A stretch of 64,000 bases of DNA, taken from the NCBI GenBank assembly GCA_965238155.1, contig OZ250175.1, forward strand, positions 1,736,001 through 1,800,000. The letters are read 5' to 3'. The position numbers were made by a program, and so were the translations under genes. Source of the stretch: BJGV01 sp964196335. GTDB taxonomy: Bacteria > Pseudomonadota > Gammaproteobacteria > Burkholderiales > Nitrosomonadaceae. Under the pieces are notes generated by a model. That model did no database searches, had not been told where the DNA came from, and saw only the letters and a list, made by a program, of their open reading frames with translations. Numbering within the stretch: position 1 is the stretch's first letter; every line of letters starts with the position of its first letter. Positions 18,191 through 26,852 of the stretch are shown here, one piece after another.

Positions 18191-18634
18191 TTATTTCATC
18201 CGTAGCAGACGTTGTCGATCACGCACCCATTCCTTCTGCTTTTCTGATTCACGTTTATCGTGCTGTTTTTTTCCTTTGGCCAGGCCAATTTCAAGTTTGA
18301 TTTTACCAGCCTTGTAGTGCATATCTAGTGGCACTAAGGTATATCCAGCTCGCTCTACCTTACCAATTAGTCGTTTGATCTCTTCAGCATGCAATAAGAG
18401 CTTACGTGTACGTATTGGATCAGGATTTATATGAGTCGATGCAGTCGATAGGGGGCTGATATTACAGCCTATGAGATATAACTCACTTTTACGGACAATT
18501 ACGTAGGCTTCTTTTAACTGAACTCGCCCGGCCCGAATCGACTTAACTTCCCAGCCCTCAAAGACCACGCCAGACTCATATTTTTCCTCGATAAAATAAT
18601 CGTGAAAAGCCTTTTTATTCTGAATAATACTCAT
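18191..18634 (-). CDS. smpB: SsrA-binding protein SmpB
   Basis: tmRNA partner for trans-translation. Typical motifs are KKAFHDYFIEEKYE, GWEVKSIRAGRVQLKE and the basic C-terminal tail KRESEKQKEWVRDRQRLLRM. The frame opens 24 codons further upstream, overlapping the divergent ratA, but the ATG at 18634 gives the standard MSIIQNKKAF start and 147 residues. No tmRNA gene was found here. Confidence 0.96.
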   Translation of the reverse strand: MSIIQNKKAFHDYFIEEKYESGVVFEGWEVKSIRAGRVQLKEAYVIVRKSELYLIGCNISPLSTASTHINPDPIRTRKLLLHAEEIKRLIGKVERAGYTLVPLDMHYKAGKIKLEIGLAKGKKQHDKRESEKQKEWVRDRQRLLRMK

Positions 18635-18725
18635 GTGAAGAACGAAAACGAGTGAGTTTCGCGTGGGTTTGGTGTATTTTAACAGCATTTCATTACTGTC
18701 TCTCATTGAGATAACAGTTTCACTT

Positions 18726-19163
18726 ATGGCTGAAATCGAAAAATCAGTTCTGGTAAATCACTCAGCAAGCCGAATGTTCACATTGGTAGATACAGTTGAG
18801 GACTATCCTAATTTCCTGCCCTGGTGCGGCGGATCATCCGTTACACTGCAAGATAATAATGTCACGCATGCAACGATTAAGATTGATTATCTTCATGTCA
18901 AACACAGCTTTACTACTGAAAATAGCCGTCAACCTCCTGAACTAATTGAAATGACATTACTTGATGGCCCATTTCAGCACTTAGATGGACATTGGAGGTT
19001 TATTCCTCTGGAAGAAAATGCCTGTAAGATAGAGTTTCGATTGCATTATACGTTCTCACATAAATTGTTGGAGCACTTGGTGGGACCAGTTTTTTTCATA
19101 ATTGCCAATAACTTTGTAGAAGCGTTCATTAAACGTGCAGAAGAGGTCTACGGGCATTCATGA
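18726..19163 (+). CDS. ratA: RatA/PasT-family START-domain protein (COQ10-like)
   Basis: A 145-residue START/polyketide-cyclase-like protein. The family includes E. coli RatA, reported to interfere with 70S assembly, and the ubiquinone-binding COQ10. The segments SVLVNHSASRMF and VEDYPNFLPWCGG are characteristic. ATG at 18726 was preferred over the upstream ATG at 18663 because homologues begin MAxIxKSVLV. It is divergent from smpB, as in many proteobacteria, and overlaps ratB by ATGA. Confidence 0.93.
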   Translation: MAEIEKSVLVNHSASRMFTLVDTVEDYPNFLPWCGGSSVTLQDNNVTHATIKIDYLHVKHSFTTENSRQPPELIEMTLLDGPFQHLDGHWRFIPLEENACKIEFRLHYTFSHKLLEHLVGPVFFIIANNFVEAFIKRAEEVYGHS

Positions 19164-19462
19164 GCAAGATAATAGAAATCGAAGTAGCTTATGCGCTTCC
19201 TGAAAACCAAATTCTGGAGTATTTGAAAGTACCTTATGGAACGACTGTTGCGCAAGCCGTACAAATCTCAGGAATCTGTAATAAGTTTTCAGAAATTCAA
19301 CCAGATAATAAAAACCTGGGTGTATTTGGTAAGTTAGTTAAACCTGAAACAATCTTACGTAATCATGATCGTGTAGAAATCTACAGACCCATAACTGTTG
19401 ATCCAAAAGAAAAACGTAGAAAACGTGTGGAAAAAGTTATATCAAGCAACAAAAAGAATTAA
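19160..19462 (+). CDS. RnfH-family ubiquitin-like protein (RatB)
   Basis: A 100-residue member of the RnfH/RatB family with a beta-grasp fold. Hallmarks are IEVAYALPENQ, the TVAQAVQISGI segment and the VEIYRPITVDPKEKRRKR C-terminal motif. It overlaps ratA by four bases, a conserved pairing. Function is not established; the name RnfH reflects association with rnf loci elsewhere, which is not seen here. Confidence 0.92.
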   Translation: MSKIIEIEVAYALPENQILEYLKVPYGTTVAQAVQISGICNKFSEIQPDNKNLGVFGKLVKPETILRNHDRVEIYRPITVDPKEKRRKRVEKVISSNKKN

Positions 19463-19466
19463 CAAA

Positions 19467-19922
19467 TTATCTGCAATACGATTTAATTTCTTTCTGCGCT
19501 TCTTTTATACCTTTCTGACGAGCTGCATCATCAGCACGAACAATGCCTCCCTTGCCATCAGATACAGTTAATTTTGGAGCTTCCTGATATAGTTTCAATT
19601 TACTTCGGGACTGGGTACATTTTTCCTTACTTTCTTTTAATTCTTTCTGTTGTTTTGCTTCTTCCTGTTCTTTCGCAGCAAGACGTTTCTTGAAGTCCAG
19701 CTCTCTTTCGGCCAGATTCTTACGTGCCTTCTTAGCTTTATCGTCTGCAGGTTGCACAGGTGCTAATTTAATTTCCAGCTTCTTTTCAGTTGTTGCCGCC
19801 CCGGCTGGTGGCGGCTGATCTGTATATCGGGTTTTGCCATTATTATCCACCCATTTGTACAGCTCTCCATTGGCAACTATACTGAAAACAAACAATACGA
19901 CAGTAAAAATGATACGTAACAT
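19467..19922 (-). CDS. DUF4124 domain-containing periplasmic protein
   Basis: A 151-residue secreted protein. The N-terminal signal peptide (LRIIFTVVLFVFSIVANG) is followed by LYKWVDNNGKTRYTDQPPPAG, the DUF4124 signature. The middle (about 60-110) is a Lys/Glu-rich predicted coiled coil. Such proteins are common in beta- and gammaproteobacteria, with unknown function. Its stop lies 4 bp from the convergent ratB stop. Confidence 0.9.
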   Translation of the reverse strand: MLRIIFTVVLFVFSIVANGELYKWVDNNGKTRYTDQPPPAGAATTEKKLEIKLAPVQPADDKAKKARKNLAERELDFKKRLAAKEQEEAKQQKELKESKEKCTQSRSKLKLYQEAPKLTVSDGKGGIVRADDAARQKGIKEAQKEIKSYCR

Positions 19923-20159
19923 GGCTCTCTCCTGTTGTTAGCACAAGGCGCTAACCACTGATAAGATTATCTATCGGCCTAACTTAGCAGATACTTCAGG
20001 TATAAGCCGAATAAAATATCTCCAGTCATTCTGGAAATAACGATTTTCATTACTCTGGTCAATGAAATAAAGGGCGCTAATTCCTACTATATTCAACAGG
20101 CAAATTTGCCCTTAGCCATAAGGATTAGCTATAATGCCTCTTTGTAAAGGATCATTATC

Positions 20160-21620
20160 ATGCGACTGGCTCAGAAGGCATTAACATTTGATGATGTTTT
20201 GCTACTACCTGCTCATTCTGTAGTTTTACCACGTAACGTAGATCTCTCAACCCAACTCACCCGTACTATCTCTCTTAATATACCGTTAGTTTCTGCTGCG
20301 ATGGATACAGTTACAGAAGCAAGGCTTGCTATTGCCCTTGCTCAAGAAGGCGGCATTGGCATTATCCACAAAAATATGCCTGCTGAATTGCAAGCATCTC
20401 ATGTAGCTAAAGTTAAACGGTTTGAAAGCGGGGTAGTAAAAGATCCCATAACAATCCCTCCCCAAATGACCGTGCGGGAAGTACTCAGCCTTACTCGCAA
20501 ACATAAGATATCAGGTTTACCGGTGGTTGAAGGGTCTACGGTAGTGGGTATTGTTACAAATCGGGATTTACGTTTTGAAACTAATCTGGACCAGCCCATA
20601 AAAAATATTATGGTCCCGAAAAACCGGCTAATAACAGTAAAAGAAGGTGCCTCCAGAGAAGAAGCAATGGCGTTATTGCATAAACATCGATTAGAAAGAG
20701 TACTGGTAGTGAATGATGATTTTGAATTGCGTGGGCTAATCACTGTTAAGGATATTACCAAGACGTCTGAACATCCTGATGCATGCAAGGATGAGCAAGG
20801 CCGGTTACGTGTTGGAGCAGCAATCGGTGTGGGTGAAGGCGGTGATGAAAGGGCAGAGAAATTAGCTGATGCAGGTGTAGATGTGATTGTAGTAGACACT
20901 GCACATGGCCATACTCAAGGAGTACTCGACCAGATCCAATGGATTAAGAAACGACTTCCACATGTCCAGGTTATAGGAGGCAATATTGCTACTGCAGCTG
21001 CAGCTAAGGCTTTAGCTGATCATGGTGCGGATGGTGTAAAGGTTGGGATTGGCCCCGGCTCTATTTGTACAACACGTATTGTTGCCGGTGTTGGTGTACC
21101 ACAAATCACAGCAATACAAAATGTGTCTTCTGCACTAAATGGAACCGGCATACCAACGATCGCGGATGGTGGAATTCGCTATTCAGGTGATGTTGCTAAG
21201 GCGATTGCGGCAGGTGCCAACACAGTGATGTTAGGCGGTTTGTTAGCGGGCACTGAAGAATCACCAGGTGATATTGAATTATTCCAGGGACGATCCTACA
21301 AAACTTACCGTGGCATGGGATCACTCTCGGCTATGCAACAGGGTTCTAGTGACCGTTATTTTCAAGACAATGAAAAAAATGCTGATAAGCTGGTTCCTGA
21401 AGGTGTAGAAGGTCGTGTTCCTTTCAAAGGTAGTGTGATAGCAGTAATTCATCAGCTTATTGGCGGTGTGCGTTCAGGAATGGGTTATCTGGGTTGTGAA
21501 ACTATTAATGAAATGCATAAAAAAGCTGAATTTGTTGAAATTACCTCAGCCGGTATTCGTGAATCTCACGTCCATAACGTGCAGATCACCAAGGAAGCCC
21601 AGAATTACCATGTTGAATAG
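20160..21620 (+). CDS. guaB: Inosine-5'-monophosphate dehydrogenase
   Basis: Catalyses IMP to XMP, the rate-limiting step of GMP synthesis. The 486-residue barrel contains the catalytic-cysteine loop GPGSICTTRIVAG and the RYFQDNEKN flap region. It is interrupted by a tandem CBS domain pair (about residues 90-205). The start MRLAQKALTFDDVLLLPAHS is canonical. It is followed by guaA after 14 bp on the same strand. Confidence 0.97.
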   Translation: MRLAQKALTFDDVLLLPAHSVVLPRNVDLSTQLTRTISLNIPLVSAAMDTVTEARLAIALAQEGGIGIIHKNMPAELQASHVAKVKRFESGVVKDPITIPPQMTVREVLSLTRKHKISGLPVVEGSTVVGIVTNRDLRFETNLDQPIKNIMVPKNRLITVKEGASREEAMALLHKHRLERVLVVNDDFELRGLITVKDITKTSEHPDACKDEQGRLRVGAAIGVGEGGDERAEKLADAGVDVIVVDTAHGHTQGVLDQIQWIKKRLPHVQVIGGNIATAAAAKALADHGADGVKVGIGPGSICTTRIVAGVGVPQITAIQNVSSALNGTGIPTIADGGIRYSGDVAKAIAAGANTVMLGGLLAGTEESPGDIELFQGRSYKTYRGMGSLSAMQQGSSDRYFQDNEKNADKLVPEGVEGRVPFKGSVIAVIHQLIGGVRSGMGYLGCETINEMHKKAEFVEITSAGIRESHVHNVQITKEAQNYHVE

Positions 21621-21632
21621 GGGTTAGCCCCT
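21619..21632 (+). promoter_or_regulatory. Short hairpin over the guaA ribosome-binding region
   Basis: AGGGG TTAG CCCCT forms a perfect 5-bp stem with a 4-base loop. It overlaps the guaB stop codon (TAG at 21618-21620), ends two bases before the guaA ATG at 21635, and contains the only G-rich ribosome-binding candidate. Ribosomes finishing guaB would melt it, so it may couple guaA translation to guaB. This is inference from position only. Confidence 0.4.
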
Positions 21633-21634
21633 AA

Positions 21635-23197
21635 ATGCACCAAAAAATCCTGATCCTAGATTTTGGCTCTCAATATTCCCAGTTAATTGCTCGCCGGGTG
21701 CGAGAAACTAATGTCTACTGTGAGATTCACCCCTTTGATGTAACGACTCAGTTCATCAATGAATTCTCTCCTGACGGAATCATTCTATCAGGTGGTCCGG
21801 CTTCTACTACCAGCAGCAAAACTCCTCGGGCTCCACAAATGGTATTTCAACTGGGCATTCCGATATTAGGTATCTGCTACGGAATGCAAGCTATGGCAGC
21901 ACAGCTCGGTGGTGAAGTTGAAACATCAAATATTCGGGAATTCGGCCATGCAAAAATTCGCGTGAGGGAACAGACAGCTCTACTGAACCATATTCAAGAT
22001 CATATAAATGACAACGGTCACGAATTTCTGGATGTGTGGATGAGTCATGGTGACAAGGTCACTACACTACCTACCGGCTTTAAGATTATGGCCAGTAATG
22101 ATACAGCTCCGATCGCCGCTATGGCTAATGAAACACAGAAATTCTACGGTCTACAATTTCACCCGGAAGTTACACATACCCCTCAAGGGGGGGAAATCAT
22201 TGAACGTTTTGTCCATGATATCTGTAATCTCGGTTATGACTGGAATATGCCTGATTATGTGTCGGAGGCAATCGATAAAATCCGTTCTGAAGTAGGAGAA
22301 GAAGAAGTCATTCTCGGATTATCAGGTGGTGTGGACTCATCCGTTGCAGCAGCTCTGATTCATCGCGCTATCGGTAAACAACTCACCTGTGTGTTCGTAG
22401 ACAATGGCTTGTTACGCCTGAATGAAGCCGAACAAGTGATGAATACCTTCTCCAATAATATTGGTGTAAAAGTTATACATGTAGATGCAAGTAAAATGTT
22501 TCTTAAGCACCTGAATGGCGTCACTGACCCGGAGAGAAAACGCCGTATTATCGGGCGTGAATTTGTTGAAGTATTTCAACATGAATCATCAAAAATAGAT
22601 AATGCAAAATGGCTGGCACAGGGAACAATTTATCCCGATGTAATTGAATCTGCAGGCAACAAGAATAAAAAAGCTCACACTATTAAATCTCACCATAATG
22701 TAGGCGGACTGCCCGATACCTTACATCTAAAATTACTTGAACCATTACGCGAGCTGTTTAAAGATGAAGTACGTGAACTTGGATTAGCGCTGGGCTTAGC
22801 ACATGACATAGTTTTCCGGCATCCATTTCCCGGGCCCGGTTTAGGAGTACGAATCCTTGGTGAAATAAAATTTGAGTATACCGAGCTATTACGCCAGGCT
22901 GATGCAATATTTATAGAAGAATTATGTTCCGCAGGCTGGTATGAAAAAACCTCACAGGCTTTTGCTGTGTTTCTGCCTGTCAAATCGGTCGGAGTGATGG
23001 GAGACGGACGTACATACGAATATGTTATAGCGTTGAGAGCAGTTAAGACACAGGATTTTATGACTGCAGAATGGGCAGAACTCCCTTATACGTTATTAGG
23101 CAAGATCTCAAATCGTATCATCAACGAAGTACGTGGAATTAACCGGGTAGTTTATGATATCTCCGGTAAACCACCAGCAACTATTGAGTGGGAGTAA
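21635..23197 (+). CDS. guaA: GMP synthase (glutamine-hydrolysing)
   Basis: Two-domain enzyme converting XMP to GMP. The N-terminal class I amidotransferase has its nucleophile Cys in ILGICYGMQ and the catalytic His/Glu in LQFHPEVTH. The ATP pyrophosphatase P-loop LSGGVDSSVAA follows at about residue 230, with the GMP-synthase C-terminal dimerisation domain after it. 520 residues, standard length. Cotranscribed with guaB. Confidence 0.97.
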   Translation: MHQKILILDFGSQYSQLIARRVRETNVYCEIHPFDVTTQFINEFSPDGIILSGGPASTTSSKTPRAPQMVFQLGIPILGICYGMQAMAAQLGGEVETSNIREFGHAKIRVREQTALLNHIQDHINDNGHEFLDVWMSHGDKVTTLPTGFKIMASNDTAPIAAMANETQKFYGLQFHPEVTHTPQGGEIIERFVHDICNLGYDWNMPDYVSEAIDKIRSEVGEEEVILGLSGGVDSSVAAALIHRAIGKQLTCVFVDNGLLRLNEAEQVMNTFSNNIGVKVIHVDASKMFLKHLNGVTDPERKRRIIGREFVEVFQHESSKIDNAKWLAQGTIYPDVIESAGNKNKKAHTIKSHHNVGGLPDTLHLKLLEPLRELFKDEVRELGLALGLAHDIVFRHPFPGPGLGVRILGEIKFEYTELLRQADAIFIEELCSAGWYEKTSQAFAVFLPVKSVGVMGDGRTYEYVIALRAVKTQDFMTAEWAELPYTLLGKISNRIINEVRGINRVVYDISGKPPATIEWE

Positions 23198-23238
23198 ACA
23201 AAGTCTCTACTCTCTGAAGAACCGTTTATTAATACTAA

Positions 23239-25635
23239 CTAATAAGTTGCTATGAGAGTCACACGTGCCGTGATAGGAGAGCCCGGAAGAATATTATTAT
23301 CATTATGGGAAGCTTCATAATAATTCACATCAAACAGGTTCTGAACATTTACCTGGGCACGTAAGTATTTATTAATTCTTCCATATAGCGCTGCATCCAC
23401 CCGTGCATATGCCGGCAAGGTAACTGCATTAGAAGTTGTAGTAAACATGGCGCTACGCCCGATAACTCCAAACCCGGCACCAAACCATGGGGTAAAATCA
23501 TATCGGTTCCATACTGAGTATGTATGCTTAGGTAATTCACCCAAAACCGCACCTGTCGTCTTTAGTGTTCCCTCCTGATATGTGTACGCTCCAAGAACAC
23601 TCCAGGCATCTGTAACCCGACCATTTAATCCAACTTCCACACCCCTGACCCGCGTGCCTTTTCCCAGAAAGGTCATACCCGGAGTAGAAGTTGGAAGGAT
23701 CACATTTGTACGATCTAACTGGTAAAAAGCAGTGGTAAAAGCTAAACTGGGAAGTACATCTACTTTTACGCCACCTTCAATATTAATAAATTTTTCTGGT
23801 TCCAACGTAGCATTAGTTATTCTAATAGAGCTAAGTTGATCTCCTGCTCGTGGCTGGTGTGTCAAACTGTAGCTGCCGTATATGGATACCCGTTCCACCG
23901 GTTTAAATATCAACCCGAACCGTGGTGATATATTATCGTCTCTGGATTCTAACTTCGGAGTAAGACCGTCTTTCCTTGTAGAATCGGTCTCAAATCTATC
24001 GTAACGCACCCCGGTTACTGCATGTAACTGTGGCAGGATTTCAACCTGATCTTGTATATAAACCCCGACCAGGCTTGTAGAAATATGGGTGTTGTTATCC
24101 TGGAGCCCTCTGTTAAAAAATACAATCGGAGTCGTGGTAATTGGATTAGTGGCAGATATCAGCTCTGTAGTAGAAATGCCATTAAAATGACCCCTTTGTC
24201 GCAACTGGTCTGTAACTTGTCGTGATACTTCTACACCGGTGACCATTTTATGCTTAAAAGGTCCTGTATCAAATGTAAGTAAAAGATCTGTTTGGTTAAA
24301 GAAATTCTCCCGATCGGTTTGATCATTGTAAGCACCAAGTGCCACCATTCCTGCTCCGTTTACAGAACCATTTGCAAATACGTTCTGATAGAACTTATCA
24401 AAAATAGCGTAGTGCGTACGGTTACGAATAGCTACTGCATCATTGAATTTATGGTCAATGTGCATACTAATTGCTTTTTTATTGGTATCTGTCGGGCTGC
24501 GATTAGGGTCACCAAAGAATTTTTTTCGATTCGTATTAAACGGCATCCCTGCAAATGACGGAATCCCGCGATCAGCAATTCGATCATCTTTAAAAAACTC
24601 TGTCTGAATAACAATCTTGGTACGATTGGTAGGTTTAATAGTGACTGTAGGAGCTACGCCATAACGCTGAAGCTCAAAGCCTTGACGAAAACTTTCTGAA
24701 TGCTCATATAAGCCATTGAGTCGAACAGCAATTATGTCATTTATAACATGCCCTGCATCTACGGAAACCCGCTTATGGTTATATGAACCCCCCGAGAACC
24801 TAATCTCTTGTACCGGATTCCAGTTTGCCTCCTTTCGGACCCGGTTAAATATACCGCCCGAACCACCACGACCAAAAATCAGCCCATTCGGACCTTTTAA
24901 GACTTCAAGCCGTTCAATATTATAAAAATCACGGAAATGCTGAACATCATCGCGTACTCCATCAATATAGAAGTCGCCGGTTGATCGGTTACCACGAAAA
25001 ACCAATGCATCACGATTCCCTTCACCAGATGATATGCCTACACCCGGTACGTAACGTACAGATTCGGTTACACTAAGTGGCGCCAAATCCGAGAGCTGTT
25101 TCTTTGATATGACTGTTATTTGTTGTGGAACATCACGTATCAACGTGTCCGTCTTTGTAGCGGTGATACTTTTTGGAACAGCATAGCCATGATCAACCTC
25201 TGCGGATATATTTACCATGGGTAGCATCGTTGCATTTTTTGTAGATTTAGATCCGGGAGCAGGTTCTCCAGCTTTCCTCACGATGTACCCACCATCCTGT
25301 TGCACCGCTTGTAATCCAGTTCCTGCTAACAAAAGATCGAGCCCCTTCTGTGTAGAAAATTTACCCTTTATTCCTTTTGTCTTAATACCTTCTATTTTTG
25401 TAGCATCATAAGAAAGACTGATCTCTGTCTGCTTCGTATAATAATCTAGTGCATTTTTCAGTGGGCCGGCAGAAATTTCGTATGTTTGGTTCGTGACATC
25501 ATCAATGATATTTGATACTGCATCAGCGATGGTTTCTGCTGCAAAAGTGTTGTTGGATAAAGCTGTTGCAGCCAATCCAAAGAAAACTAAAAAAAAGAAA
25601 GCAATTTTTGAAAGACAAATTTGCAGATATTTCAC
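23239..25635 (-). CDS. TonB-dependent siderophore receptor with N-terminal signalling (STN) domain
   Basis: Outer-membrane receptor of the FhuE/FpvA type. A long signal peptide (to about residue 33) is followed by an STN/secretin-like domain (about 52-115, ending LQAVQQDGGYIV). Next come a plug domain (about 160-280, with TDTLIRDVPQQITVISKKQL) and a 22-strand barrel ending in aromatic VTLIATY. The start is GTG at 25635 with ribosome site AGAGG eight bases upstream. The STN domain implies cell-surface signalling, but no FecI/FecR-type genes are adjacent. A Fur-like box lies upstream. The siderophore ligand cannot be read from sequence. Confidence 0.92.
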   Translation of the reverse strand: MKYLQICLSKIAFFFLVFFGLAATALSNNTFAAETIADAVSNIIDDVTNQTYEISAGPLKNALDYYTKQTEISLSYDATKIEGIKTKGIKGKFSTQKGLDLLLAGTGLQAVQQDGGYIVRKAGEPAPGSKSTKNATMLPMVNISAEVDHGYAVPKSITATKTDTLIRDVPQQITVISKKQLSDLAPLSVTESVRYVPGVGISSGEGNRDALVFRGNRSTGDFYIDGVRDDVQHFRDFYNIERLEVLKGPNGLIFGRGGSGGIFNRVRKEANWNPVQEIRFSGGSYNHKRVSVDAGHVINDIIAVRLNGLYEHSESFRQGFELQRYGVAPTVTIKPTNRTKIVIQTEFFKDDRIADRGIPSFAGMPFNTNRKKFFGDPNRSPTDTNKKAISMHIDHKFNDAVAIRNRTHYAIFDKFYQNVFANGSVNGAGMVALGAYNDQTDRENFFNQTDLLLTFDTGPFKHKMVTGVEVSRQVTDQLRQRGHFNGISTTELISATNPITTTPIVFFNRGLQDNNTHISTSLVGVYIQDQVEILPQLHAVTGVRYDRFETDSTRKDGLTPKLESRDDNISPRFGLIFKPVERVSIYGSYSLTHQPRAGDQLSSIRITNATLEPEKFINIEGGVKVDVLPSLAFTTAFYQLDRTNVILPTSTPGMTFLGKGTRVRGVEVGLNGRVTDAWSVLGAYTYQEGTLKTTGAVLGELPKHTYSVWNRYDFTPWFGAGFGVIGRSAMFTTTSNAVTLPAYARVDAALYGRINKYLRAQVNVQNLFDVNYYEASHNDNNILPGSPITARVTLIATY

Positions 25636-25658
25636 AAGCCATACCTCTTACATAAAGA

Positions 25659-25706
25659 CAGCCAAAAAAAAGGCTGGCTCGCCCAAGGGAGTTGAGCTGG
25701 CTTGCC
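25659..25706 (-). promoter_or_regulatory. Leader element in front of the siderophore receptor
   Basis: On the minus strand the element has two copies of an AAGCCAGC-like octamer. A 4-bp stem GCTC/GAGC (25694-25697 with 25677-25680) lies between them. A second hairpin follows, CAGCC/GGCTG at the DNA level (25659-25663 and 25672-25676), whose loop is a T8 tract. It ends 23 bases before the GTG start. It matches the element on the other side of the intergenic region. Confidence 0.5.
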
Positions 25707-25769
25707 AAATTCCACCAGACTAGGAGATCCTGGTAGCTATGGAAAAAGTTATATCAAATTTTATTATTC

Positions 25770-25790
25770 TAAATGAGAATGATTCGCTAT
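25770..25790. promoter_or_regulatory. Fur-box-like site upstream of the siderophore receptor
   Basis: The sequence around GAGAATGATTCGC contains the GAATGATTC core and resembles the inverted-repeat Fur operator, with the left half GAGAATGAT close to the consensus. It lies about 135 bp upstream of the receptor start. Iron repression is expected from the gene's role; the right half is degenerate. Confidence 0.55.
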
Positions 25791-25923
25791 TATAATTATA
25801 AATCTATAATTTGCAAGCTTTAAGGATTGCTCTTCGTCTCAATCTCTGAACGATAATATATAAGTTAATGATAATAATAGTTTTTACAAGGGTGCTTGCA
25901 ATTTTAAAATAATAGTTTATTAT

Positions 25924-25942
25924 TGATAATAGTTATCATTCG
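25924..25942. promoter_or_regulatory. Fur-box-like site, central intergenic
   Basis: TTGATAATAGTTATCATTC has inverted halves GATAA and TTATC and matches 13 of 19 positions of the classical Fur consensus by eye. It is placed between the divergent receptor and DUF2325 genes and could serve either or both. Confidence 0.6.
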
Positions 25943-26070
25943 TAATAACAATATAAGGAAATATCATAATTAGATTTAAGATTTTTGTAACATAACTCTA
26001 AATTTACTTAAAAATATTTCGTAGATTTATTGTTGCTACTGAGTTACTACCCTACTCCAACAATAATCTA

Positions 26071-26113
26071 GCAAGCCAGTCCAGCTCCCGGACAAGCCAG
26101 CTTTTTTTCAGCT
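26071..26113 (+). promoter_or_regulatory. Leader element in front of the DUF2325 gene, related to that of the siderophore receptor
   Basis: Two CAAGCCAG copies surround a 4-bp stem GTCC/GGAC (26079-26082 and 26090-26093) with loop AGCTCCC. A T7 tract and AGCT/AGCT pairing follow, ending six bases before the ATG at 26120. The stem is in the same place as GCTC/GAGC in the minus-strand element, with all outer octamers conserved. Confidence 0.5.
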
Positions 26114-26119
26114 AATTCT

Positions 26120-26797
26120 ATGGAGCTAAAAACTGTGAATCATCTCCAAAAAAATCTTTTAGATTCTACGGTTCCTGTCCTGATTCAGACTCTGGATCGG
26201 ACTGAAAAATTTCTGTTTTCATGCTTTCATCACAGATCAGGAACTAAACTTAAGTATTTTTTGAAAAATAATGTTGCAAGAAACATTTTTAACAAAGCTT
26301 TATTTACCAGCAGTATTTGTAAATTACTGGGATATAAATTTAATGTTCACAAAATAACCGGGGCATCCGGAGTAAATTGGACGCCCCTTATTAAAGCCAA
26401 TACTACATTCTCTTCTGCAGTATGCACATCAAGTCATTGTACTTGTAATGAAATTCGAATTAACCATCGCACTAATTGTCCTGAACTCTCAGAAAAATAT
26501 GTTTTGTGCATAGGTGGACGTGGCAGGTTATATCCGGAGTATCGCTGCCTGGTCGAATCATTAGGGGGAAAACTGCTGATTTATCGTGGAAACCAGAAAG
26601 GAGATGCGGACCACTTACCTGCTCTGCTAACTTGTGCAGATATGGTAGTTTGCCCGGTTGACTGTGTAAACCATGAAACCTATTTTGCTGTGAAATATTT
26701 TTGTAATAAATCTGGCAAACCATGTGCGTTGCTGGATCGTTCTGATCTGCCTACTTTTCGTAAGGGAATAGAAACACTGATCGGCATTTCCACCTGA
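26120..26797 (+). CDS. DUF2325 domain-containing protein in iron locus
   Basis: A 225-residue protein whose C-terminal half (about 130-222) is a DUF2325 domain: VLCIGGRGRLYPEYR, GGKLLIYRGNQKGD, LPALLTCADMVVCPVDCVNH. The domain looks Rossmann-like, its function is unknown, and the family is often found near iron or redox genes. The N-terminal half contains a cysteine cluster CTSSHCTC (residues about 97-104) that could bind metal. No strong ribosome site precedes ATG 26120; the upstream leader element ends close by. It is divergent from the siderophore receptor and convergent with bfr. Confidence 0.8.
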   Translation: MELKTVNHLQKNLLDSTVPVLIQTLDRTEKFLFSCFHHRSGTKLKYFLKNNVARNIFNKALFTSSICKLLGYKFNVHKITGASGVNWTPLIKANTTFSSAVCTSSHCTCNEIRINHRTNCPELSEKYVLCIGGRGRLYPEYRCLVESLGGKLLIYRGNQKGDADHLPALLTCADMVVCPVDCVNHETYFAVKYFCNKSGKPCALLDRSDLPTFRKGIETLIGIST

Positions 26798-26810
26798 TTA
26801 ACCAGGAGAT

Positions 26811-26852
26811 CTTTTCGTTACAAGCTGAGCAAGTACCGCAGTAACAGAAAAG
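26811..26852. terminator. Possible hairpin between DUF2325 gene and bfr stop codons
   Basis: CTTTTC-GTTAC at 26811-26821 can pair with GTAAC-A-GAAAAG at 26841-26852 across a 19-base loop, with one bulge. It lies exactly between two convergent genes, but there is no long T tract, so it is a weak terminator candidate. Confidence 0.35.

Larger units (their letters stand above)
25636..26119. other. Divergent intergenic regulatory region between siderophore receptor and DUF2325 gene
   Basis: 484 bp, AT-rich, without a convincing gene. It contains two Fur-box-like sites and two related hairpin-forming leader elements, one in front of each divergent gene (described separately). The centre (25800-25920 and 25945-26040) shows no other structure that I can support. 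Confidence 0.7.

Noticed and set aside
18726..19462. ratA-ratB as a toxin-antitoxin system
   Set aside because: Both families are conserved housekeeping genes beside smpB throughout proteobacteria; RatA resembles COQ10-type START proteins and RatB is an RnfH-like protein, so a defence or addiction role is not supported by the sequence.
20286..20899. Antisense open frames within guaB
   Set aside because: Overlap a fully conserved IMP dehydrogenase; no independent evidence of coding.
25659..25750. Cobalamin-type riboswitch in front of the siderophore receptor
   Set aside because: A CCAGGA-like patch at about 25725-25732 recalls the cobalamin leader, but the conserved core and pairing of that riboswitch are absent.
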